64,000 bases of DNA, taken from the NCBI GenBank assembly GCA_035607415.1, contig DATNAQ010000140.1:103778-167777 (forward strand), in the 5' to 3' direction. Every line of letters begins with the position of its first letter. The stretch's first letter is position 1. Shown here one piece after another: positions 9,901 to 17,000 of the stretch. Source of the DNA: JAQBQH01 sp035607415 (lineage in GTDB: Bacteria > Myxococcota_A > Polyangia > Palsa-1104). The translations under genes and the position numbers were made by a program. The notes beneath the pieces are model-generated. The model searched no databases. It saw only the letters and a program-made list of their open reading frames with translations, and was not told where the DNA came from.

Positions 9901-10042
9901 CGTAGAGGGCGCGGTCACCGGGCGAGAAGCGCACCTCGCCTTCGAGGCGGGCGCGCAGCGCTTTCTCGAGAGCAGCGGCGTCGACGGCAGTGGCGGGGCG
10001 CGGCACGGGGTGGCGGCGCAGGGCGATCAGTTGGGGTCCCAT
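6974..10042 (-). CDS. GlcD/D-lactate dehydrogenase-type FAD protein fused to Fe-S/CCG domain, C-terminal membrane anchor
   Basis: A 1022-aa protein. The N-terminal half is an FAD_binding_4 (PCMH) domain with SRGGGTSLAGQ and a FAD-linked oxidase C-terminal domain (GEHGDGQ). A ferredoxin-like region follows (ERCVGVGKC and MCPSY, then CLACKGCKTDCP). Two CCG cysteine motifs come next (SLCCGRP and GCCGMAG). One transmembrane helix closes the protein. The architecture matches membrane-associated 2-hydroxyacid (glycolate, D-lactate, D-2-hydroxyglutarate-like) dehydrogenases that donate to quinone. The ATG at 10042 was chosen over an upstream TTG because it clears the divergent gene. It is first gene of the four-gene operon; its stop overlaps the next ATG. 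Confidence 0.88.
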   Translation of the reverse strand: MGPQLIALRRHPVPRPATAVDAAALEKALRARLEGEVRFSPGDRALYATDGSNYRQVPIGVVIPRSLDDVIATVEECRRHGAPLLSRGGGTSLAGQCCNVAVVIDWSKYVNQIVSYDPAARRAVVQPGLVLDRLRERANQDGLTFPPDPSTHAYCTLGGMIGNNSCGVHSVMGGRTVDNVEALEVLTYDGVRLRVGPTSDDELERLCASEGRVGQIYRDLRTLRDRYARLIRARYPQIPRRVSGYSLDELLPENGFNVARALVGAEGTCVTVLEATVRLLPWPKHRSLLVLGYPSVYEAGDHVVAVRESGCIGLEGLDDRLVEDMMKKHIHPKDTKLLPDGKGWLMVEFGGDSKEEADAKAHALMARLAATPHGPSMKLFDDQEEEKKLWHVRESGLGATARVPGQKRDAWEGWEDAAVPPSELGSYLREFRALLERYDYGCALYGHFGDGCVHTRIDFDLRTADGVARWRGFMHDAAELVVKHGGSLSGEHGDGQSRGELLPIMYGHELVDAFRQFKHIWDPDGAMNPGKKIDGYRIGENLRLGPHHRPAPVDTHFSYPDDDHSFARVTERCVGVGKCRRANTEEGGSMCPSYQVTHEEKHSTRGRAHLLFEMMQHQELEHGWHEEAVKDALDLCLACKGCKTDCPMNVDMATYKAEFLSHYYAHKPRPITGYTMGLIYWWARLASKLPRTANFVSHARGLGWLFKRLGGVAIERDVPRFAVEPFKKWWRRRPRVNEGRPKVILWADTFNNYFTPATCIAAVETLEAAGYQVVVPEPSLCCGRPLYDYGFLDRAKKLLRQTLDELRDSIEAGVPVVGLEPSCVAVFRDEMCNLLPQDEDAKRLGSQTFILSEFLADRGWHPPQPIARKVILHGHCHHKAVLGFDKEQKLLQSIAGDVETLDAGCCGMAGAFGYERAHYDVSQKCGERVLLPKVREADKRAVIVTDGFSCREQVQQATDRTPMHFAELCKMALDEHGNASIDAYPERRYVTPTQPASGKLLYAVALLLVLVAVVIGVIVSAT

Positions 10043-10052
10043 ATATTCTGGA

Positions 10053-10086
10053 AGATAGGTTGCCGACGCCGCGCGTCGACCTATCT
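10053..10086. promoter_or_regulatory. Inverted repeat in the divergent promoter region (operator candidate)
   Basis: AGATAGGT (10053-10060) and ACCTATCT (10079-10086) are perfect complements. Inside them CGACG and CGTCG pair again with a 3-nt offset. The repeat lies in the 52 bp between the start codons of the oxidoreductase operon and the ThDP enzyme gene. A shared operator for a dimeric regulator is the simplest reading. No regulator gene lies beside it. Confidence 0.5.
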
Positions 10087-10094
10087 GCAAATCT

Positions 10095-11879
10095 ATGAGC
10101 GATACCGTCGGTCACTTTCTCATCGAGCGTCTCGTGCAATGGGGTGTAAAACGCATATACGGTTATCCCGGTGACGGGATCAACGGCATCGACGTCGCGC
10201 TGCCCGCGTTCGCCGACAAGCTGCGCTACGTGCAGGTGCGCCACGAGGAGATGGCCGCCTTCATGGCGTGCGCGCACGCCAAATTCACCGGCGAGCCGGG
10301 CGTCTGCCTGGCGACGTCGGGGCCCGGCGCCATCCATCTGCTGAACGGGCTGTATGACGCCAAGCTCGACCATGCGCCGGTCGTCGCCATCGTCGGGCAG
10401 GCGGCGACGATCTCGATGGGTGGCTCGTACCAGCAGGAGGTGGATCTGCAGAGCCTCTACAAGGACGTCGCCGGCGAGTACGTGACGACGGTGATGTCGC
10501 CGGCGGCGCTGCGCCACTCGATCGATCGCGCGATCCGCATCGCGCGCGCCGAGCGCACGGTGACCTGCGTGATCATTCCGAAGGATCTGCAGGAAGAGAA
10601 GATGGTGAAGCCGCCGCATGCGCACGGCGGCATCGTGAGCGGAATCGGCTTCAGCGACCCGCGCGTGATCCCGCAGGATCGCGATCTCAAGCGCGCGGCG
10701 GCGGTGCTCAACGCCGGCAGTCGTGTGGCCATGCTCGTCGGCGCCGGCGCCTTGCGCGCGTCGAAGGAGGTCACCGAGATCGCCGACATCCTCGGCGCGG
10801 GCGTGGCCAAGGCGCTGCTCGGTAAGGCCGTGTTGCCCGACGCGCTGCCGTGGGTGACGGGCTCGATTGGCCTGCTCGGCACCAAGCCGAGCTGGGACAT
10901 GATGATGGAGTGCGACACGTTGTTGATGGTCGGCTCCAGCTTTCCCTATTCGGAGTTCTTGCCCGAGGAGGGTAAGGCGCGCGGCGTGCAGATCGACATC
11001 GACGGCAGGATGCTGAGCCTGCGCTATCCGATGGAGGTCAGCCTGTGCGGCGACTCGGCGGAGACGCTGCGCGCGCTGGTGCCGCTGCTCAAGCGCAAGA
11101 CGGATCGCTCGTGGCGCGAGAAGATCGAGAAGCAGGTCGGCGAGTGGTGGACGCTCATGGACGAGCGCGCGCACGTCGACGCCAAGCCGATCAATCCGCA
11201 GCTGGTGTTCTGGGAGCTGTCGAAGCGGCTGCCCGATCACGCGATCTTGTCGTCGGACTCGGGCTCGTCGGCCAATTGGTTCGCGCGCGACATCAAGATC
11301 CGCGACGGCATGATGGCGTCGCTGTCGGGGAACCTGGCGACGATGGGGCCGGGCGTGCCCTATGCGATCGCGGCGAAGTTCGCGTTCCCCGAGCGGCCGG
11401 TGTTCGCGCTCGTCGGTGACGGCGCGATGCAGATGAACGGAATCAACGAGCTCATCACGATCTCGAAGTACTGGAAGGAGTGGAACGATCCGCGGTTCTA
11501 CGTGCTCGTGCTGAACAATCGCGACCTGAACCAGGTGACGTGGGAGCTGCGCGCGATGGCGGGCAGCCCGGACATTCCGTCGACGCAGACGCTGCCCGAT
11601 TTTTCGTACGCGAAGTACGCCGAGCAGCTCGGGCTCAACGGGGTGCGCGTGGAGACGGCGGCGGGCGTGGGCGCGGCGTGGGACATGGCGCTCCAGAGCG
11701 ATCGGCCGGTGGTGATCGAGGTGATGGTGGATCCGGATGTGCCGCCGCTGCCGCCGCACATCACGCTCGAGCAGGCGAAGTCGTTCTCGACGGCGCTGTT
11801 GAAGGGTGATCCCGATGCGCGCGGCATCATGTCGCAGGCGTTCCACGCGATGTTCCCGCCGCGGAAGAAGAAGGAGTAG
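10095..11879 (+). CDS. Thiamine-diphosphate-dependent enzyme (pyruvate oxidase / 2-oxoacid decarboxylase-like)
   Basis: A 594-aa protein with the three-domain layout of the acetolactate synthase/pyruvate oxidase family. The PYR domain has the cofactor-activating Glu at ~51 (VRHEEMAAF). A middle domain follows, then the PP domain with GDGAMQMN (~441) and a downstream NN pair that completes the ThDP-Mg motif. The motif suggests 2-oxoacid decarboxylation or oxidation; the substrate cannot be told. No signal peptide is present, so it is cytoplasmic. It starts 52 bp from the divergent oxidoreductase operon and is followed after 5 bp by the enolase-superfamily gene. Confidence 0.88.
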   Translation: MSDTVGHFLIERLVQWGVKRIYGYPGDGINGIDVALPAFADKLRYVQVRHEEMAAFMACAHAKFTGEPGVCLATSGPGAIHLLNGLYDAKLDHAPVVAIVGQAATISMGGSYQQEVDLQSLYKDVAGEYVTTVMSPAALRHSIDRAIRIARAERTVTCVIIPKDLQEEKMVKPPHAHGGIVSGIGFSDPRVIPQDRDLKRAAAVLNAGSRVAMLVGAGALRASKEVTEIADILGAGVAKALLGKAVLPDALPWVTGSIGLLGTKPSWDMMMECDTLLMVGSSFPYSEFLPEEGKARGVQIDIDGRMLSLRYPMEVSLCGDSAETLRALVPLLKRKTDRSWREKIEKQVGEWWTLMDERAHVDAKPINPQLVFWELSKRLPDHAILSSDSGSSANWFARDIKIRDGMMASLSGNLATMGPGVPYAIAAKFAFPERPVFALVGDGAMQMNGINELITISKYWKEWNDPRFYVLVLNNRDLNQVTWELRAMAGSPDIPSTQTLPDFSYAKYAEQLGLNGVRVETAAGVGAAWDMALQSDRPVVIEVMVDPDVPPLPPHITLEQAKSFSTALLKGDPDARGIMSQAFHAMFPPRKKKE

Positions 11880-11884
11880 CGCGC

Positions 11885-12982
11885 GTGTCGCGGGCGCGCG
11901 CGCGCGTCGAGTCGCTGGAGGTGGCGGCGTATCGGATTCCGACGGACGCGCCGGAGTCTGACGGCACGCTGGCGTGGGATTCGACGACGCTGGTGCGGGT
12001 CGAGGTGGCCGGCGGCGGCGCGCGCGGGTGGGGCTGGACGTATGCCGACACGGCGACGGCGCGGCTGGTGGCGGAGAAGCTGCGCGGTGTCGTCGTCGGG
12101 CGCGATGTGATGGACGTGGGCGGCGCGAACGCGGCGATGGGGCGCGCGGTGCGCAATCTGGGGCGCGCGGGCGTGGCGGCGATGGCGATGAGCGCGGTGG
12201 ATGTGGCGCTGTGGGATCTGAAGGCGCGGATGCTCGGAGTGTCGCTGGTCGATCTGTTCGGCGCGATGCGCGACGACGTGGCGGTGTATGGGTCGGGAGG
12301 GTTCTGCTCGTATGACGATGCGCGGCTGCGGGCGCAGCTCGGTGGATGGGCGGAGGAGGGAATCGGACGGGTGAAGATGAAGGTGGGGCGGGAGCCGGAG
12401 CGCGATCGCGCGCGCGTCCAGGTGGCGCACGAGGCGACGGCGGGGCGGGCGGAGCTGTTCGTGGATGCGAACGGGGCGTACACGCGCAAGCAGGCGCTGG
12501 AGCTCGGGCGGGCGTTTTGGGAGGAGAGCGGGGTGCGCTGGTTCGAGGAGCCGGTGTCGTCGGATGATCTGGAAGGGTTGGCGGGGCTGGTGAGCGGGCT
12601 GCCGATGGATGTGGCGGCGGGGGAGTACGGCTATACGCCGTGGTACTTCAGAGCCATGCTGGCGGCGGGCGCGGTGGATGTGTTGCAGGCGGATGCGACG
12701 AGGTGCGGAGGGTATACGGGCTTTTTGGAGGCGGCGGCGTTGTGCGATGGGTGGGGAGTGCCGTTGTCGTCGCATTGTGCGCCGACGCTGCATGCGCCGG
12801 TGGCGTGTGCGGCGGCGAGGATGGTGCACATGGAGTGGTTTTGGGATCACGTGAGGATCGAGCGGATGTTGGTGGAGGGGTTTTTGGAGCCGGAGGCGGG
12901 GGGCGTGGTGCGGCCGGATCGGGGCAGGGTGGGGCATGGGTACGAGTGGAAGGGCAAGGACGCGGAGAAGTTTCGGGTGTGA
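11885..12982 (+). CDS. Enolase-superfamily enzyme (mandelate racemase / sugar-acid dehydratase type)
   Basis: A 365-aa protein starting with GTG 5 bp after the ThDP gene, hence co-transcribed. Catalytic positions of the mandelate racemase subgroup are visible: K164xK166, metal ligands D194 (VDANG), E221 (FEEP) and E247 (AGE), D270 and H297 (SSHC). Such enzymes abstract the proton alpha to a carboxylate; many are acid-sugar dehydratases giving 2-keto-3-deoxy acids. Codons here favour G in third position much more than neighbouring genes, which favour C. Exact substrate unknown. Confidence 0.85.
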   Translation: MSRARARVESLEVAAYRIPTDAPESDGTLAWDSTTLVRVEVAGGGARGWGWTYADTATARLVAEKLRGVVVGRDVMDVGGANAAMGRAVRNLGRAGVAAMAMSAVDVALWDLKARMLGVSLVDLFGAMRDDVAVYGSGGFCSYDDARLRAQLGGWAEEGIGRVKMKVGREPERDRARVQVAHEATAGRAELFVDANGAYTRKQALELGRAFWEESGVRWFEEPVSSDDLEGLAGLVSGLPMDVAAGEYGYTPWYFRAMLAAGAVDVLQADATRCGGYTGFLEAAALCDGWGVPLSSHCAPTLHAPVACAAARMVHMEWFWDHVRIERMLVEGFLEPEAGGVVRPDRGRVGHGYEWKGKDAEKFRV

Positions 12983-13040
12983 CGGGGGCGGTGGCCGAGT
13001 CTGCTGCGCGGCGACGAGGTTTCGCACGGGACGAGGCCCT

Positions 13041-13060
13041 CGCGCGGCGGAGCCCGCGCG
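13041..13060. terminator. GC-rich hairpin between convergent genes
   Basis: CGCGCGG (13041-13047) and CCGCGCG (13054-13060) form a 7-bp stem with a 6-nt loop. It lies in the 84-bp gap between the convergent enolase-superfamily and lipoprotein genes. There is no U-tract, so a terminator role is only suggested by position. Confidence 0.3.
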
Positions 13061-13066
13061 GCCGGC

Positions 13067-13939
13067 TCACTTCGTCCAGTCGAAGGCCTGGTCGGTGTTG
13101 AAGTTGAAGAAGACGTTGGGGTCGCCCATCGAGAGCGTCTTCGGGCTCGAGCCGTCGGCGTGGACGGTCACGAGGTCGAGGCCCGAGAAGGCGGCGACAG
13201 AGCTGCCGTCGGGGGACCAGGTCGGCATCTTCTCCTCGTCGTTCGTCGACGTGAGCTGCTTCAAGCCGCTGCCGTCGAGGTTGAGCGTGTAGATGTCGTT
13301 GTTCTCCTCGAACGCGACCACGCCGCCCTTGGGCGACACCTTGGCGTCGAACGGCTGGTTGATGCCCGGGTCGAAGCGCGTGAGCGTCGTCCAGCCGGCG
13401 TCGCTGATGTAGAGCCCCGGCGTGCCGAGGTTGCCGGCGACGACGATGCGGTTGTCGGGCGTCCACGACGGGCGCTCCCAGCCGACCAGGCCGGCGCCGG
13501 GCGGGCTCTCGGTGAAGTGCGACACGATCTGTCCGTTGTCGCGGCGGCAGATGTACACGAGGTTCGTCAGGGTGTTGTAGGCGATCAGCGTTCCGTCGGG
13601 CGAGAGCGCGGGGAACGAGAAGCTGTCGTCGTATCGGGGCGTCGCGTCGAAGTTGCCCTTGATGATCGTGCGCAGCTGGATGCCGTCGGGCGACTCGACG
13701 AGGTCGCCGTTGGCTTCGTAGATGAACGTGCCGTCGGGCGTCCGCGTCGGATAGAAGCCGGCGAACAGCCGCGTCATCTTCGCGTCGGAGAGCGACATCT
13801 TGTAGACGGAGCCGTCTTCGATGTCCTGGTAATAGATCGTTCCGTCGAGGCCGCCGCCCGCTCCGTTGGCGCCACCACCGCAGCCGAAGAGGAGAAGAGC
13901 GCACCCGAGGAAGGTCGAACAACGCAGGTTGATATTCAT
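13067..13939 (-). CDS. TolB/WD40-like beta-propeller lipoprotein
   Basis: A 290-aa protein with a lipoprotein signal (FGCG, Cys20). It has repeated blades ending in S/TPDG followed by a short strand (TPDGTFIY, SPDGTLIA, SPKGGVVA, SPDGSSVA), typical of the PD40/TolB propeller repeat. It is anchored in the envelope. Such propellers usually mediate protein binding; no partner is evident. The start ATG has no clear ribosome-binding site. It lies 75 bp downstream of the macroglobulin gene, from which it may be co-transcribed. Confidence 0.75.
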   Translation of the reverse strand: MNINLRCSTFLGCALLLFGCGGGANGAGGGLDGTIYYQDIEDGSVYKMSLSDAKMTRLFAGFYPTRTPDGTFIYEANGDLVESPDGIQLRTIIKGNFDATPRYDDSFSFPALSPDGTLIAYNTLTNLVYICRRDNGQIVSHFTESPPGAGLVGWERPSWTPDNRIVVAGNLGTPGLYISDAGWTTLTRFDPGINQPFDAKVSPKGGVVAFEENNDIYTLNLDGSGLKQLTSTNDEEKMPTWSPDGSSVAAFSGLDLVTVHADGSSPKTLSMGDPNVFFNFNTDQAFDWTK

Positions 13940-13980
13940 TCGCGTTGATCAGCGTATCAGCTTTCCGTCGCTACGAATAT

Positions 13981-13994
13981 CCGGGATATCCCGG
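13981..13994. repeat. Perfect 14-bp palindrome
   Basis: CCGGGATATCCCGG is self-complementary and sits in the 75-bp gap between the macroglobulin stop and the propeller lipoprotein start. It could be an operator or a small terminator stem (CCGGG with an ATAT loop). Confidence 0.4.
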
Positions 13995-14014
13995 TTTCGT
14001 CGCTCGCAACGCGA

Positions 14015-17000
14015 TTATTTGACGACCTCGAGCTCCATCCCCGACGAGTAGGCGGTGATGTCGGGCGAATACATCGATTGCAGCACCGCCGAGCCTATCC
14101 GGTATTTCCCGGGGGTCGTCGGCCGCAGCGAGTGGTGCAGCTCGAACTCGCCCTGCGGCAGCCAGTCGACGAAGAAGTTGAACAGCGAGTCGCGCGGCTC
14201 CTGGTACGACGACAGCTTGTCCCAGCGCCACCCCGACGTCAGCGTCGTCTCCTCGAACCCCGCGCCGCGCGGCTCTTTGACGTGCACGTACTCGAACTGG
14301 CTCTTGGTGCGCACGTAGAGCCGCACCTCGATCTCGTCGCCGACGTGCACCTTGTCGCCGGAGGCGAGCGCCACCAGATGGTCGCCGTCGCTCTGGTGCA
14401 CCTTCTTGAAGTACTTGCGTTCAATCGAGACGAGATTGGAATCGTGCTGCTCCTGCAGCTTGGTCGACGAGAAGACCCACGTCGCCGACGCGAACGCGAT
14501 GCCCGGCCCTTGCTTTCCCACCTCGACCTTGCCGCGCGCGGGCGTCACGTCGCGCCCCTTGACGGTCCACATGAGCGGCGCGTGGCGATCCTCGGTCGGC
14601 TTGACCGTCACGATCTCTTCCTGCTTGTCCCACACGACGTGGAACTTCTGCGGCTGCGACAGCGATCCTTCCTTCTCCATGAGGTCGAGGATCGAGTACA
14701 CCGCCGCCGCCGACGCCTTCGTCGAGTGCCACTGGTTGCCCTTGCGATTGAACAGGAGCCACTGCAGCATGCCCGGCACGCGCGCGTCGTTCGGCTTGAG
14801 CTCGGCGAGCGTGCGCAAGAAGAAGGCGTGCTTCTCGACGGTGTCCGAGTACCACATCCACGAGTAGCGCTCGGGTGTCCAGTAGACGCCGACCACGGGA
14901 TCGGTCTTGGCCCCGTCGAGCGCAGACTCCAGCAGCTCGAGGGCGGTCTTGCGATCGCCCAGGCGCGCCTCGACGCGCGCGCACCACGCGCGGCCGAACG
15001 GCGTCAGGATCTGCCGGTTGGCCAGCACGTACTTCATCCACTGCGACACTTCGCCGCGCAGCCGCGCCGCCTCCGGATACTTCGCCGGATCCCACGACGT
15101 CAGCACGTACGAGCCGTATGCCAGGTACGACACGCTCGCCTCGTCCTTCTTGAGGTGACGCGGCAGCTCGCCTTCGACGTAGCGCAGCGCGCGCGCCACC
15201 ATGTCGTGCGGCGGCGTGATCCCGAAGTCCTGCAGGATCGCGAGCTGCTCGAGCACATATAAGGTCATATAGAAGTCGTCGTGGCCGCCGGCGAACCACG
15301 GGAAGCCGCCCGAGCCGTTCTGCGCGCGCCCGAGCTTGTTGAGCGCCTCTTCCTGCGACTGCTTCACCAGCGTCGGGTTCAACAGATCGCGCAGCCGCGC
15401 ATCGTTCGAGCCGCCCTCGGACTGCTGCAGCCACGGCGTCTCCGTCAGCATCAGCATGCGCCGCGGATCGTCCTTGTTCCACGGCTCGTACTGCGTCTCG
15501 CGGTGCGGCGCCACCGCGATGGCCTTGGCGAGCTCGGGATGCTTCTTGTAGATCTCGTTGACGATGGCGAGCGGCACGTAGCGGTTGAGCGTCTGCTCGA
15601 CGCACTCGTAGGGGTATTGCACGAGGAACGGGATCGAGCGCAGCACCGACAGCGCCAGCTGGGGATCGATCGACACCGTCATCGACTCCGAGCGCATCGA
15701 CGGATCCTTCGCGTGCAGGAGCTCGCCGAACTCGATCGTCTTCGACTCCGAGCCGTGCAGCGCCACCACCTGCGACTGCACCAGCCGCTCTCGCGACGGC
15801 AGGATCGGAAGGCCGCGCTCCTCGGCGTCGTGCAGCTTCCCGGCGCTGGCGCTGGCGCGGATCTGGTAGGTGGCGATGTTGTCCGGCGCCACGATCGCGA
15901 ACTCCGCCGGCGCGAGGCCATGCGGCGGCACCGTCACGCGCGCCGATTTGTTCTTCACGCCGAGCGCCTCGAGACCCGAGTGGTGCGTGGCGTCGTCGAC
16001 GATGTCGAGCGCGACGTCCGCCGTGAGCGGCGCGTCGGTCTCGTTGTGCACCACCGCGACGATGGTCGAGCGATCGCCCTCGCGGAAGAAGCGCGGGATC
16101 TCGACGCGCACCATGAGCGGCTTCTTGGTGGCGAAGGTGTCTTCGCCGATCCCGGCCTCGACGGCGCGCCCGAGCGCGAGGATCTGCACGCGCCAACTGG
16201 TCAGCCGCTCCGGCGCGGTGAAGCTGAACGTGCCCTTGCCGTTCGCCAGCGCCACGTCGGGGATGAAGGCCGCGGTCTCGGCCATGTTGGTGCGCAGATC
16301 GGCCGGCGGCGGCGGCTCGTGCTTGCCGCCCGACTTGCCCATGCGGCCCTCTTCGCCGCCTTCGGCCTTGTCCTCGTCGTCGGCGATGCCGTCGTTGTCG
16401 CTGTCGCCCTTGCCCTTCTCGCGGCGCAGCGACGCCTTCTTGGTGGCGACCTCGGCCTGGACCATCGGCGCCGGCGCGGCCATCGCCGGCGGTGGCGGTG
16501 CGCCCGGCATGTTCGCCGCGCGGCCGCCCCCGCCGTAGAAGCCGTAGCGATAGTTGTACTGCGTCTCTTCCCACGAGAAGCGCGGCGTCTGCTTGGGTTG
16601 ATAGTGGCCCTGGATCTCGCGCTGCACGCGCAGCGCCTCGGCCTCGTCGGCGGGCAGCGACATGCCGTAGCCGGTCTGCGCTCCGTCGCTGCGCGCCTGC
16701 GGCGGCGACGGCGCGGCCCACAGCGCGTTGGCCCAGTAGTGATACTGCTTGGCGTAGAGCTCGAGCGAGCGATCGAAGATGGTCACCAGCGCCTCGCCGT
16801 CGATGGCGCGGCCCTTTTGATCCTTCACCTCGACGGTCCACCTGGCGCCCTGTCCCGGCTCGAGCGCGTCGGGCTTGCCGACGAGCTTGACCTGGAGCTC
16901 CTTGTCCTTGCGCGGCACGCTCACGGTCACGTCGCCGCCGACGGCCTCCATGCCGTCGACGCCGATCCAGCGCGCGGTGAAGCCGCCCGCTTCTTTGGCG

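Noticed and set aside
7061..10174. A 1037-codon plus-strand open frame opposite the GlcD-like gene
   Set aside because: It is rich in Arg/Ala/His/Val with no domain, and is antisense to a gene with full motifs. Such shadows are expected at this GC content.
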